From Candidatus Jidaibacter acanthamoeba (GTDB taxonomy: Bacteria > Pseudomonadota > Alphaproteobacteria > Rickettsiales > Midichloriaceae), in contig NZ_JSWE01000186.1 in the NCBI RefSeq assembly GCF_000815465.1, forward strand, positions 1 through 52,461: 52,461 nt of DNA, given 5' to 3'. The notes below the pieces were generated by a model. It searched no databases. It saw only the letters and a program-made list of their open reading frames with translations, and was not told the origin of the DNA. Both the position numbers and the translations under genes were made by a program. The stretch's first letter is position 1; each line of letters starts with the position of its first letter. This document shows, in pieces, positions 16,833-25,796 of the stretch.

Positions 16833-17940
16833 TTAATACTCAAAATCGATATATACGGCATTATCCACCGGAACCGCTCCGTCAAAGGTGTTATCGCTTA
16901 AATTTTCGTCTTTAAAAGATATGCCCTCAAGTAATGCCTTATTGTTGAATACCCTAGTACTTACAAGGTGTTCTTGTTCTAATTTAAATCCCTGATAGCA
17001 ACAAGCGCTTATAGTTCCTGCAGCAGTATTATTAACAGTATATAATACACTTCCCGCTGAAGTAGACACCATGTATTCAGCTGAGTTTGCTACACCGCCT
17101 GCAGTTACTAAAAACAACCCTGCAACACCCTCTTTTTTGCTGTTAATAGTTAAAGTGTTACCATTAACAGCTGCAACCAGATCAGATAGCCTTGCTGCAT
17201 TTTGCTCAGTCATTGTTGAATGATAATCAGCACCGACATTGTTAATAATGTCAGCAATGGCACTTGCTTTAGTAGTAGTTAAATCTCCGTCTATTATTAT
17301 ATTGGCACCGGTTACCACGGTTGAACCACCAAAGTCAAAATCAAAAATGACTCCATTTATGTTTAAAGCAGCTGTAGCATCATTTGTACCTGCTGTAGCT
17401 TGTAAAAGTTATATTTGCAGAAACAGTCTTTACAAGGCGTTCTTGTTCATCTACAAGCTGTTCAAATTTATTGTGGTAATACCATCTTCCATTTGGTGAA
17501 GAACTTCCCATAGCAGCTTGCATAGTAAGCTCTTTCATTCTTATTAGGCCATCCAGAATACCTGATGCTGAACGATCAGGCACTCCAAGCACCGTGGCTA
17601 AACCTTCCAGAATACCTGATGCTGAACGATCAGGCACTCCAAGCACCACATTCTCATTCTCAATTTCCATTGCCGCCGAATCATAAATAAACTTCTTTAT
17701 ATTTATTTGGGAACGTAACGCCTTTACTCTTTCAATCGCCGCATCAATTGCTTCTCCGGTCTTTTTTGCAACTTCTTCGTTTGAAAGATCCCATACAAAA
17801 TCGGAAATAACCCACTTAAATTCTATAGGGGGATGGATTTCCTTCCCACTTAAAACACTACCGGATTGGTCTTGATTATTATCAATTTTTGCAGAATTGA
17901 TAATGTTAGTGTTCGATGAAAAACTAATTGAAGTTGTCAT
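16833..17940 (-). pseudogene. Mosaic, frameshifted flagellin copy
   Basis: Flagellin pieces are joined in a non-native order. From the ATG at 17940 (MTTSIS, preceded by a strong AGGGGG site) come about 50 unrelated residues. A piece of the C-terminal D1 helix follows (EAIDAAIERVKALRSQ). Next are N-terminal D1 pieces with a duplicated VLGVPDRSASGIL unit and MKELTMQAAMGSS. A one-base shift near 17400 breaks the frame at SANITFT. The shifted frame (17318-16833) matches the central surface domain at roughly 90% DNA identity (TTTKASAIADIINNVG, YHSTMTEQNAARLSDL). A second piece of D1 (LVSTRVFNNKALLEG) and a unique tail follow. D0 and most of D1 are missing, so it cannot polymerise normally. Confidence 0.85.
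17552..17647. repeat. 42-bp direct repeat with 54-bp period inside the mosaic flagellin
   Basis: The 42 bases at 17552-17593 recur exactly at 17606-17647. The period of 54 bases equals 18 codons, so the duplication kept the frame. It encodes the repeated VLGVPDRSASGIL unit. Exact identity implies a recent event. Confidence 0.9.
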
Positions 17941-18060
17941 ACTTATTTCCCCCTTAATATTTATATAAACGACTCTCTTTTAAGTAGTTATTTTATGTAT
18001 TTAATAAGAACCTAATGTTTTGAGACTAACTATAAATTATGCTCGAAACAAGATTTATCA

Positions 18061-18753
18061 TTATAAAATATTTTTTAAGAATAGCTTTAGGCGTTCACTC
18101 TTAGGGTTGTTGAATATTTCATAGGTAAGGGCATCTTCCAAGATTTTGCCCCCGTCGATAAATATAACCCGATCGGAAATCTCTTTAGCGAACAGCATCT
18201 CGTGGGTTACTATAATAAGCGTAATATTAGTGTGCGCGAGTTGTTTTATGGTTTCTAAAACTTCCTTAACGTTTTCGGGGTCAAGTGCTGAAGTCGGCTC
18301 ATCGAAAAGCAGGATTTCCGGTTCCATACATAATGTTCTTGCAATTGCCGCCCTTTGCTTTTGACCGCCCGAGAGAGCGGAAGGGTATTTATCCGCCGAA
18401 GTTTCCAGCCCGACTTTTTTAAGTAGCTCTATTGCTTTATCCTCTGCTTCCCGCTTACTTTTCTTCAAAATTTTAACCGGTGCGTAGGTCAAATTTTGTA
18501 ACACGGTCATATTAGGAAAAAGGCAAAAGTTTTGAAATACCATACCTATGCTATGTTTTTTATTATTCGCAGCCACTTTGATTTCACCTTGGGTATAACC
18601 CTCCAAGCCTGCTATACATCTTAAAATAGTTGATTTACCGCTTCCCGATGAGCCGATGATAGAAATAACTTCTCCTCTGCTAACTTTAAAGTTTATCCCG
18701 TCTAATATTTTGTGGTCGCCAAAATATTTAGTTAAATTATTTATACTTAGCAT
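18061..18753 (-). CDS. Polar amino-acid ABC transporter ATPase (ArtP/GlnQ type)
   Basis: This cytosolic ATPase drives the importer encoded with it. Walker A GSSGSGKST is at 34-42, the Q-loop in MVFQNFCLFPNMTV, the ABC signature LSGGQKQR at 127-134, Walker B ILLFDEPTSALD at 147-158, and the switch His184 (VTHEM). All are intact in a 230-residue protein. The sequence class (FQNFxLFPNMTVLQN) is that of polar amino-acid uptake ATPases. It overlaps the permease gene by 17 bases. The divergent argR suggests arginine or a related basic amino acid as substrate. Confidence 0.9.
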   Translation of the reverse strand: MLSINNLTKYFGDHKILDGINFKVSRGEVISIIGSSGSGKSTILRCIAGLEGYTQGEIKVAANNKKHSIGMVFQNFCLFPNMTVLQNLTYAPVKILKKSKREAEDKAIELLKKVGLETSADKYPSALSGGQKQRAAIARTLCMEPEILLFDEPTSALDPENVKEVLETIKQLAHTNITLIIVTHEMLFAKEISDRVIFIDGGKILEDALTYEIFNNPKSERLKLFLKNIL

Positions 18754-19390
18754 GTAATCTCGTCTCTAAAATTTTAGCAAAATAAGTTAAAGTAATTACC
18801 AGTATATAGTAGCAGATCCCGGCAACAACAAGCGGAGCAAAATAGGTATACTGCTCAGCTGCAACTACTTGCGCTCTTCTCATCAGGTCTGCCTCCCCGA
18901 TTATCGCAATAATTGATGATTCTTTAATCATACCGGCTACTTCGTTAATAAGTGCAGGTAATATATTTTTTAATGCCTGAGGTAAAATTATATCTTTCAT
19001 CATAAAGAAATAAGGTATATTTAAAACTCCGGCTGCCTCAAATTGCCCCTTGTCGATTGCTTGAACCCCGGCTCTGATTATATTGCATATATAAGCACTT
19101 GAATTAATAGAAAAGGCAATAACTCCGGAAGCAAACGCCGATATCTTATACCCGGTAAGGGCAGGCACGGCAAAATAGACAATGCTTAATTGCAGTAGAA
19201 GGGGGGTACCTCTTATTATTGAAACATAAAGCTTCACAGGAAAAGAGAGCACTTTATTTTCACTTAAAATAACAAATGCGAATATAATCCCGAGGAAAAA
19301 CCCGATAAACACTGAGGTAAGTGAATACTGTAAAGTAATAGTTATTCCTTCAACAATATATAACACCCACTGAAAATCATAATTAGTCAT
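18737..19390 (-). CDS. Polar amino-acid ABC transporter permease (HisM/GlnP family)
   Basis: The 217-residue inner-membrane permease has about five membrane segments. The family's N-terminal start (GITITLQYSLTSVFIGFFLGIIFA) is present, with STSVSS-like SIIRGTPLLLQL and the cytoplasmic EAA loop FEAAGVLNIPYFFMMKDIILPQALKNILPAL that docks onto the ATPase. MIKESSIIAIIGEADLMRRAQ is also typical of His/Glu/Gln/Arg/opine permeases. There is one permease gene, so the channel is probably a homodimer. It starts 6 bases after the binding-protein gene and is overlapped by the ATPase gene. Confidence 0.92.
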   Translation of the reverse strand: MTNYDFQWVLYIVEGITITLQYSLTSVFIGFFLGIIFAFVILSENKVLSFPVKLYVSIIRGTPLLLQLSIVYFAVPALTGYKISAFASGVIAFSINSSAYICNIIRAGVQAIDKGQFEAAGVLNIPYFFMMKDIILPQALKNILPALINEVAGMIKESSIIAIIGEADLMRRAQVVAAEQYTYFAPLVVAGICYYILVITLTYFAKILETRLHAKYK

Positions 19391-19396
19391 AAATTT

Positions 19397-20173
19397 TTAC
19401 TCTTTACTTTCAACAATCCATTTTTGTTCTAAGCTTCTTAACTTGCCTTCTTTTTCAAGATTATCCAAAGCATAGTTAAAAGCTTTTGTAAGTTCTGACT
19501 TTAGGGGTAAGACAACTGCATTGCCGCCTATAAAATCTTCAATAACTTTAGATTTTAAGTTCGGGTTTTTGGAGATTATTTTTCTTGCAATTTCCGCATC
19601 TAATAAAACTCCGTCTATTCTTCCGATTTTTAATTCTTCAATTAATGCAGGAACTCTGGCAATAGATAAGATTTCCAATGATGGTATGCCCGCTTGTTTT
19701 TTCTTTAAGTAAGTTTCCATAGTTGAACCCATCTGTACTCCGATTTTTTTATTTTCAAATCGGGATACTGCTTCCGTGTCTTTCGAGTCAAGAGTTAAGA
19801 TTTCTATTTTAGCCTGGTAATATAATTTAGTGAAATCTACATTTCTGGCACGTTCGGGAGAAGGCGACATAGCTGAAATAATAAAATCTATTTGCTTGCT
19901 ATTTAACGCAGGGATTAAGGAACCGAAATCCATGTCTTTAATCTCAAGCTTAAAATCAAGTTCATTTGCAAGCATATATGCTAAATCAATATCAAACCCT
20001 TGCGGCTTACCCAAATGCATAAATTCGAAAGGCGGATAGTCTAAAGATACTCCCATAACTAATGTTTTTTTTATATCCTTATCTATATTATCATGCTTAG
20101 CAAATGGGTTTAAACACATTATAAGCGTAATTGATAATAGACCTAAAACTAATATTACAAGCTTCTTTTTCAT
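19397..20173 (-). CDS. Amino-acid ABC transporter substrate-binding protein (SBP_bac_3)
   Basis: This extracytoplasmic receptor captures a polar amino acid and hands it to the permease. The N-terminus is a signal peptide (KKKLVILVLGLLSITLIMC), possibly a lipoprotein signal with Cys20. The family 3 signature GVSLDYPPFEFMHLGKPQGFDIDLAYMLA is clear, with FIISAMSPSPERARNVDFTKLYY containing the ligand-binding Arg. The C-terminal half includes IGVQMGSTMETYL and LPLKSELTKAFNYAL. At 258 residues it is complete. It leads the three-gene operon and is transcribed away from argR, with 75 bases between the start codons. Confidence 0.93.
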   Translation of the reverse strand: MKKKLVILVLGLLSITLIMCLNPFAKHDNIDKDIKKTLVMGVSLDYPPFEFMHLGKPQGFDIDLAYMLANELDFKLEIKDMDFGSLIPALNSKQIDFIISAMSPSPERARNVDFTKLYYQAKIEILTLDSKDTEAVSRFENKKIGVQMGSTMETYLKKKQAGIPSLEILSIARVPALIEELKIGRIDGVLLDAEIARKIISKNPNLKSKVIEDFIGGNAVVLPLKSELTKAFNYALDNLEKEGKLRSLEQKWIVESKE

Positions 20174-20213
20174 TTTTGTTCTCGACTTTTCTTTAGCTGA
20201 TATGTTAATCTAT

Positions 20214-20231
20214 TATGCATACATATGCAAC
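20214..20231. promoter_or_regulatory. Candidate ARG box between argR and the transporter operon
   Basis: TATGCATACATATGCAAC, a near-palindrome centred between the divergent starts, matches about 14 of 18 positions of the ARG-box consensus (WNTGAATWWWWATTCANW). It is well placed to let ArgR control both itself and the transporter. A second half-site-like ACATAT follows. Binding is inferred. Confidence 0.5.
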
Positions 20232-20248
20232 ATATAACTTCATAATCT

Positions 20249-20674
20249 ATGATTGAAGAGCTGATCTTAGAGATTATAAAAAATGAGAAAATTTCTAGCC
20301 AGGAAGCTTTAGTGCTTAGGGTAGAAGAGTTGTCGCAAGAACACGTAGAGCAATCTACACTATCCAGAAAATTAAAGAAGCTGAATATTGAAAAAGAGAA
20401 CGGCATTTACAAATTAAAAGAGAAAAAAAACTTTTTCTCTAGGCAAGTTATTAAATATATTAATATTTCGGAGCCCAATCTTCTTATAGTCAAGACTATT
20501 CCGGGTGTTGCCAATTCAATAGCTATTATAATTGATAATGAAATCGAAGCTAAATCCCGGCTGGCATCAGAAATAGCAGGCACTATAGCCGGAGATGATA
20601 CAATTTTTATAGCAGTAAAGAATCCTAATAAATTACATCTAGCCAGAAAACAAGTTGAAGAGCTCATAATGTAA
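20249..20674 (+). CDS. argR: ArgR, arginine-responsive repressor
   Basis: ArgR is a hexameric DNA-binding protein that uses L-arginine as co-repressor. The N-terminal winged helix-turn-helix covers residues about 1-65 (VEQSTLSRKLKKLNIEKENGIYKL). The C-terminal domain (about 80-141) carries VANSIAIIIDNEI and the arginine-binding motif GTIAGDDTIFIAV with the conserved GDD aspartates. The length of 141 is slightly short of the usual 150-156 but all parts are present. It is divergent from the polar amino-acid transporter, so the likely job is control of arginine uptake; no arginine biosynthesis genes are in the window. Confidence 0.9.
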   Translation: MIEELILEIIKNEKISSQEALVLRVEELSQEHVEQSTLSRKLKKLNIEKENGIYKLKEKKNFFSRQVIKYINISEPNLLIVKTIPGVANSIAIIIDNEIEAKSRLASEIAGTIAGDDTIFIAVKNPNKLHLARKQVEELIM

Positions 20675-20676
20675 GT

Positions 20677-21513
20677 TTATAAGGGAATAATTTTATCTCC
20701 CAAATCGCAAAAATTTTTAAGTGTAAGATTCTCCGGCCTTGCAAGCGGATTAATGTTTAACTCCTCAAGCACTGATTCCAGGTTCTGAACTTTATTCTTT
20801 AATATAGATCTGACCATTTTTCTACGTTGACCAAATAAGATTTGAGTCATTTTCTCTACTTTACTAATATTTGCATTATAAAGAGGTTCTTTTCTCGGGG
20901 TTATAGTTACTATACTTGAAGTTACTTTAGGAGGAGGATAAAAATGATGTGCTTCAACATCGAACTTTTTCTCAACTTCACATAACAATTGGCATATAAT
21001 TGAGAGCCTCCCGTAATGCGTAGTTGAAGGCATTGCCGACATTCTTTCCACTACTTCCTTCTGCAACATTACCGTGATAGACTCAAATAAATTTGTTTTT
21101 GTAATCCACTTTAATACTAACTCGGTACCGATATTATATGGAAGATTGGCGATCACCTTAGCAGGATAGTCAATTACCTCCTCTTCCTTAATTTTGAGAG
21201 CATCTCCTTGCACTACCTTTAAACGCTCAACATTTGCAGCAATTAGAGTTTCTAAAGCTTTAATACAGTTTACATCCATTTCAACGGCAACAATTTTTTC
21301 AGCATTACTTGCTAATAATGATCTGGTTAAAGTACCAGCTCCCGAACCTATTTCGAGTACATTAATCCCTTTTAAATTTCCGGCCGATAAAACTATTCTA
21401 TCAGTGATATCAGTATCAAGTATAAAATTTTGCCCAAGCTTTTTGTTTGGTGTTAATCTATATCTTTTAATTATTTCACTAATTGAAGGCAGTATATTTG
21501 AAATTTTATCCAT
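20677..21513 (-). CDS. rsmA: RsmA (KsgA), 16S rRNA adenine dimethyltransferase
   Basis: RsmA dimethylates the two adjacent adenines near the 3' end of 16S rRNA in late small-subunit assembly. The SAM-binding motif VLEIGSGAGTLT is at 53-64, the acidic motif VEMD at 77-80, and the catalytic NLPYN at 123-127. The helical C-terminal domain contains GQRRKMVRSILKN, typical of the family. The length of 278 is normal. It ends 2 bases from the argR stop (convergent) and is divergent from ilvE. In many proteobacteria rsmA is close to surA and lptD, and here they are still about 1 kb apart on opposite strands. Confidence 0.95.
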   Translation of the reverse strand: MDKISNILPSISEIIKRYRLTPNKKLGQNFILDTDITDRIVLSAGNLKGINVLEIGSGAGTLTRSLLASNAEKIVAVEMDVNCIKALETLIAANVERLKVVQGDALKIKEEEVIDYPAKVIANLPYNIGTELVLKWITKTNLFESITVMLQKEVVERMSAMPSTTHYGRLSIICQLLCEVEKKFDVEAHHFYPPPKVTSSIVTITPRKEPLYNANISKVEKMTQILFGQRRKMVRSILKNKVQNLESVLEELNINPLARPENLTLKNFCDLGDKIIPL

Positions 21514-21576
21514 AGATTATTGCTTTGAATTTGCAACTAATATATCTTGCTTCTTATAAATTAACAGGAGTTTTTT

Positions 21577-22464
21577 ATGTCTCTTATTCCATTTGATCAA
21601 AGGGAAGGTTTTATTTGGTTTGACGGCGATTTTGTCGAATGGAAAGATGCTAAAATTCACATTCTTACTCATGGATTGCATTACGGCTGTACCGTTTTTG
21701 AAGGTATTAGAGTTTATAATTATAAACCCTTTAAACTAAGGGAGCATCAGCAAAGGTTAATTAATTCGGCAAAACTTGTCGGGTATAATCTACCGTTTAC
21801 ACTGGAAGAGCTGGAGCTCGCTGCAATTAACGTAGTCAAAAAACAAAATATTAAAGATGGGTATTTAAGACCGGTCGCATGGCTCGGCAGTGAGACTATG
21901 CTAATTTCAGGAAATAATTGCAAAGTGCATACTGCAATTGCGGGATGGGAAACTTTTGAACAATCTAGAACAACTATACGAGAAAGAGGAGCAAGGGTTG
22001 TAATAAGCAATTGGATAAAGCCTCCGGCCGATTGTACGCCTTTTAAAAGCAAAGCATCAGGAATATATATGATTGCAACCATGGTAAAAAATGAAGCTAC
22101 CGCAAAAGGATTTGATGATGCCCTCATGCTTGATATAAACCAAAATATTACTGAAGCAACTACTTCAAATTTTTTCATTATTACAGGTAACAAACTTTTA
22201 ACCCCGATCCCAGATTGTTTTTTAAACGGAATTACCAGGCAAACTGTAATTGAAATTGCTAAGACTAATGGTATGGAGGTAATAGAGAAATATATAAAAA
22301 TTGAAGATTTAAATGAAGCTGAGGCAGCATTTTTTACAGGCACGGCTATTGAGATAATGCCGATCGGGCAAATTGCAGCAACTAAAGCCACCTATGGTTT
22401 TGATATAAAAAACCACAAACTTAAACTTTTAATGGAAGCTTACAGCAAGTTGGTTAATGCTTAG
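21577..22464 (+). CDS. ilvE: IlvE, branched-chain amino-acid aminotransferase
   Basis: This PLP-dependent class IV aminotransferase interconverts branched-chain 2-oxo acids and Val, Leu or Ile. The PLP lysine is Lys159 in PFKSKASGIYM, and the cofactor-binding glutamate is Glu193 in ITEATTSNFF. HGLHYGCTVFEGIRVY at 32-47 is the family substrate loop. The length of 295 is normal. An AGGAG ribosome binding site precedes the ATG. In an organism with few amino-acid pathways it may act mainly in degradation or final transamination; no other ilv or leu genes are present here. D-amino-acid aminotransferase is a less likely alternative. Confidence 0.88.
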   Translation: MSLIPFDQREGFIWFDGDFVEWKDAKIHILTHGLHYGCTVFEGIRVYNYKPFKLREHQQRLINSAKLVGYNLPFTLEELELAAINVVKKQNIKDGYLRPVAWLGSETMLISGNNCKVHTAIAGWETFEQSRTTIRERGARVVISNWIKPPADCTPFKSKASGIYMIATMVKNEATAKGFDDALMLDINQNITEATTSNFFIITGNKLLTPIPDCFLNGITRQTVIEIAKTNGMEVIEKYIKIEDLNEAEAAFFTGTAIEIMPIGQIAATKATYGFDIKNHKLKLLMEAYSKLVNA

Positions 22465-22488
22465 GCTAACAATAATCCGAACACATTA

Positions 22489-22510
22489 CCGGTAAATTAT
22501 TTACGGTTTT
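22489..22510 (+). terminator. hairpin and T-run downstream of ilvE
   Basis: CCGGTAAAT pairs with ATTTACGG with one bulged G and a very small loop, followed by TTTTCT, about 25 bases after the ilvE stop. The shape fits an intrinsic terminator separating ilvE from lptD. Confidence 0.45.
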
Positions 22511-22597
22511 CTAACAAATGATTAACAAAGTTAATTAGTTGTTAAAATTATAATTTTTTGCTAAATATAACAATACTTACTTTATTTGAAATTAACA

Positions 22598-24796
22598 ATG
22601 CAGCGTTTAATATTATTTTTTATCGGTTTAATACTCTTTACCTATAAAATAAGTTACGGAAATACTTACGTAAGCTCCCAAAATAAACCGGTATATATAG
22701 AATATACCGATCTCTTTTACAATGATGCCGATGAGGTCATTATTTTTAAGGGAGATGTTATAGTTGTACAAGGCAATGAAGTCTTAACAGCTGAAGAAAT
22801 GCATTACCATAAGGCTGAAGATAAATATTACGCTAAAGGAAATATTGCCATTCTTAAAGAGGACGGCAGCGTTTATTTTGCCGACATTTTAAATCTTGAT
22901 AGGTTTTTATATAAAGGAAGAGCCTTAAATTTTAAAGGAAGACTTACTGAAAACGGTTTAATATCTGCATCAGAAGTAGAGATTTTCAGTAAAACTAAGA
23001 TGCAAATGGGCAACGTAGTCTTCTCAACCTGCCGGATATGTGAAAACAATATGTTTCCCAATATACCCTTATGGCAAATTAGGGCAAAAGAAGCCTTAAT
23101 TGACCGAGATAAAGAATCTATCACTTATAAACATGCAAGATTAGAAGCTTTTGGAACTCCGATTGCATATACGCCTTATATTGTCACTCCTACTCCGGGA
23201 GCCAAACGTAAGAGCGGGTTCTTATCACCAAATTTCGCTTGGACAAATGACTTCGGTTACAGCATAAAAACTCCTTATTACTGGAACATAGCCCCTAACA
23301 TGGATGCAACTACATCAGTCAGGCTGTTTACAAAAGATCAACCATTACTGGAAGGAAATTTCAGGCACTTAACCAATCATGGTGAATACCTCTTAGAAGG
23401 TAGCATGATTGATACTAAGAAAGTTCTAAAAGACGGTACAGTGGTTGAAAACAGTAAACAAGTGAGAGGCCATATTAACTTCGAATCTCTCTTTACTTTA
23501 GAAAATACTATGTTTGATAGTTATATCGGTCTTAATTTAATGAGAGTATATGATAAGAGTAAAACATATCTTAAAAAGTATAAAATCAGCCAAGAAGATA
23601 TCTTAACTACCAATGGGTTTGTTAGGAACTTTTGGGATAATAATTATTTATTTTTAGATACTCTATACTTCCAAAATTTAAATACAGCTTATACTGACGC
23701 GGATTGGAAAACAGCTCCTAGAGTCGTTCCTTGGTTGAGAGGTTATTTTGATAAAGACTTAGAGTATAATAACTCAAAAATTTATTTTGATATTGATGCT
23801 TTAAATTTACATAGAAATACCGGCATAAAATATCAAAGGTTATCTTCTACAGTAGGATACAAAGTCCCTTTTGTTTTACCCTACGGGCAGTTATTACAAA
23901 TAGGCGGAAGCATTAGAGGTGATTATTATCAAGTACACCAAAGTAATAACTCTAAAAAAGTTACCGGCGATAAACCGGTAGGTAACACCACAACGGCTTA
24001 TCCTCAATTTGATATTGAATGGAGATTACCTCTTATAAACCATACTAATTTCGGAACAATAACTCTTGAACCGATTGCAAATCTCATAGTTGCTCGTGAT
24101 CATAAACCGTCATATATAATTCCTAATGAGGATAGCCAGTTTTTTGAAATTTCTGCTTTAAATTTGATGAGTAACAACAGGTATTTAGGGCATGACCAAT
24201 TAGAAACAGGATCTCGTTTAAATTACGGCTTAAGAGGTAATTTAAAAAGCAAATATATTGAGAACTTAGGCTTCACGGCCGGAGAAGTTATTAATTTTAA
24301 GAAGCATGAAAATTACGGCAAAGCTTCCGGTCTTATGGAAAAAAGATCCGATTATGTAAGTAAAGTATATTTACAGCCCATCAAAGAAGTATACCTTGTG
24401 CATAAATTAAGATTAGATAACAAAGATTTGTCCGTAATGCGTAATGAAGTATATACTTCATTAAATTTACCTGAATGGAATATGTCAATAAATTATATGG
24501 AAGTCGGTAAAAAAATATTAACCTATAATAACCAACATAATAAAATTTATCGCAAAGATATAACAAGCACAGCTTCATATAATATTTATAATGATTGGTG
24601 GCTTGGGGGATATGTAAAGAGAAAATTAGGCGGTAAAATCCCCGGAGCAAGTAAGAAAATTTCCGAAGGGGTGAATCTTAACTATCTAGGAGATTGCTTA
24701 CAGACATTTTTTATTGTAGAAAGAGATCATACAAAGCTTAATGATTTAAAACCAAGCACAACATATGCTTTAAATGTTAAGATTCCAGGATTTTAA
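22598..24796 (+). CDS. lptD: LptD, LPS-assembly outer-membrane protein
   Basis: LptD forms, with LptE, the outer-membrane translocon that inserts lipopolysaccharide into the outer leaflet. I use the ATG at 22598 rather than an upstream TTG because it directly begins a signal peptide (MQRLILFFIGLILFTYKISYG). An N-terminal OstA/LptA-like beta-jellyroll follows (DEVIIFKGDVIVVQGNEVLTAEEMHYH), then the C-terminal barrel domain of alternating aromatic strands. LEAFGTPIAYTPYIVTPTPG and GAKRKSGFLSP are family hallmarks. At about 732 residues it is of normal length. Its presence implies the organism makes LPS or a related glycolipid. surA follows after 19 bases. Confidence 0.9.
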   Translation: MQRLILFFIGLILFTYKISYGNTYVSSQNKPVYIEYTDLFYNDADEVIIFKGDVIVVQGNEVLTAEEMHYHKAEDKYYAKGNIAILKEDGSVYFADILNLDRFLYKGRALNFKGRLTENGLISASEVEIFSKTKMQMGNVVFSTCRICENNMFPNIPLWQIRAKEALIDRDKESITYKHARLEAFGTPIAYTPYIVTPTPGAKRKSGFLSPNFAWTNDFGYSIKTPYYWNIAPNMDATTSVRLFTKDQPLLEGNFRHLTNHGEYLLEGSMIDTKKVLKDGTVVENSKQVRGHINFESLFTLENTMFDSYIGLNLMRVYDKSKTYLKKYKISQEDILTTNGFVRNFWDNNYLFLDTLYFQNLNTAYTDADWKTAPRVVPWLRGYFDKDLEYNNSKIYFDIDALNLHRNTGIKYQRLSSTVGYKVPFVLPYGQLLQIGGSIRGDYYQVHQSNNSKKVTGDKPVGNTTTAYPQFDIEWRLPLINHTNFGTITLEPIANLIVARDHKPSYIIPNEDSQFFEISALNLMSNNRYLGHDQLETGSRLNYGLRGNLKSKYIENLGFTAGEVINFKKHENYGKASGLMEKRSDYVSKVYLQPIKEVYLVHKLRLDNKDLSVMRNEVYTSLNLPEWNMSINYMEVGKKILTYNNQHNKIYRKDITSTASYNIYNDWWLGGYVKRKLGGKIPGASKKISEGVNLNYLGDCLQTFFIVERDHTKLNDLKPSTTYALNVKIPGF

Positions 24797-24815
24797 TTAA
24801 AGGAAAAGAAGTAGA

Positions 24816-25763
24816 ATGAAGAAAATATTGTTATTTATATTTATTGCCTTTTACCAACTCTCATATGCTGCTGAACAAGCAGTTGTTGCAGTCGTAAACC
24901 ATATGCCGATAACCGACCTGGATCTAAATCGCAGAATAGAGTTGGTTGTAAAATCCAACAATCTGCCTCACAACCCGAAAGCTTTAGAAGCTTTAAAATT
25001 TCAAGTTTTACAGATGCTAATAGATGAGAAGCTTTTTGAACAGGAAGCAAAAAAATTAAATATCATAGTTGATGAAATAGATATTAAACGTGCTTTTCAT
25101 ACTATTGCAGCTAATAATAATTTAAAGATTAGCCAACTTGATGCATTCTTAAAAAACTCGGGAATCTCTCAGGATGAACTGGAAAATCAAATAAAGCATC
25201 AATTACTCTGGTCGAAACTTATTAAAACTCAAATTGAACCGTTTGTAGTAGTAACCGAGCAGGATATCAAAGATTCCCCTTTATTACAAAAAGCTCACTC
25301 AACAACTCGATATGAAGATAGAGTAAGACTTGCAGAAATAGCAATCTTTACCGGCACTAATAATATTGAGGAAGCTAAAGATTTAATAGAACAATTAGCT
25401 GACCAAATTAAAAACGGCGCTGACTTTGCCAAACTTGCCAAGAACTTTTCCCAAAGCTCCAGTGCTACTAAATCAGGAGAGATAGGTTGGTTTTATATCA
25501 AGCAGCTATCTAGTGAATTCGCTGAAGCGGTAATTAATCTTAAGCCGGGTGAAATTTCTGAGCCCATAATTATGAATGACAGTGTATATATAATAAAAGT
25601 ACTTGATAGAAAGACTGCTCCACAGCAAAAAGAAGATTTGCCCCATTCAAATTTAGCTAAAGATGAGGAATTAAAAGAATCTTTGAAACAAAGGAAGCTC
25701 GATAACCGAGTTAAGGCTTATCTTTTAAAACTTAGAAACCAAGCATTTATTGATTTAAAATAA
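24816..25763 (+). CDS. surA: SurA-like periplasmic chaperone / peptidyl-prolyl isomerase
   Basis: SurA escorts outer-membrane proteins, including LptD, across the periplasm, and lptD is the gene immediately upstream, so the operon is functional as well as physical. An N-terminal signal peptide (LLFIFIAFYQLSYA) is followed by the SurA_N helical domain (VAVVNHMPITDLDLNRRIELV). One parvulin domain lies around residues 170-265 (ADFAKLAKNFSQSSSATKSGEIGWF, SEPIIMNDSVYIIKVLDR). E. coli SurA has two parvulin domains and 428 residues; this 315-residue form has one, as in many alphaproteobacteria. An AAGGAAAAG site precedes the ATG. Confidence 0.85.
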   Translation: MKKILLFIFIAFYQLSYAAEQAVVAVVNHMPITDLDLNRRIELVVKSNNLPHNPKALEALKFQVLQMLIDEKLFEQEAKKLNIIVDEIDIKRAFHTIAANNNLKISQLDAFLKNSGISQDELENQIKHQLLWSKLIKTQIEPFVVVTEQDIKDSPLLQKAHSTTRYEDRVRLAEIAIFTGTNNIEEAKDLIEQLADQIKNGADFAKLAKNFSQSSSATKSGEIGWFYIKQLSSEFAEAVINLKPGEISEPIIMNDSVYIIKVLDRKTAPQQKEDLPHSNLAKDEELKESLKQRKLDNRVKAYLLKLRNQAFIDLK

Positions 25764-25796
25764 TTCTTAAATCCAAATCGGGTAATATAAAAAAAT

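Noticed and set aside
20221-20240. Second ARG box next to the first
   Set aside because: Only the ACATAT core is shared; the outer TGAAT/ATTCA positions do not match.
21747-22391. 214-codon open frame on the minus strand inside ilvE
   Set aside because: It is the antisense shadow of a well-supported aminotransferase and its product has no family features, only a biased hydrophobic composition.
22586-22597. TTG start for lptD four codons upstream
   Set aside because: The ATG at 22598 gives a proper signal peptide and has no competing evidence against it.
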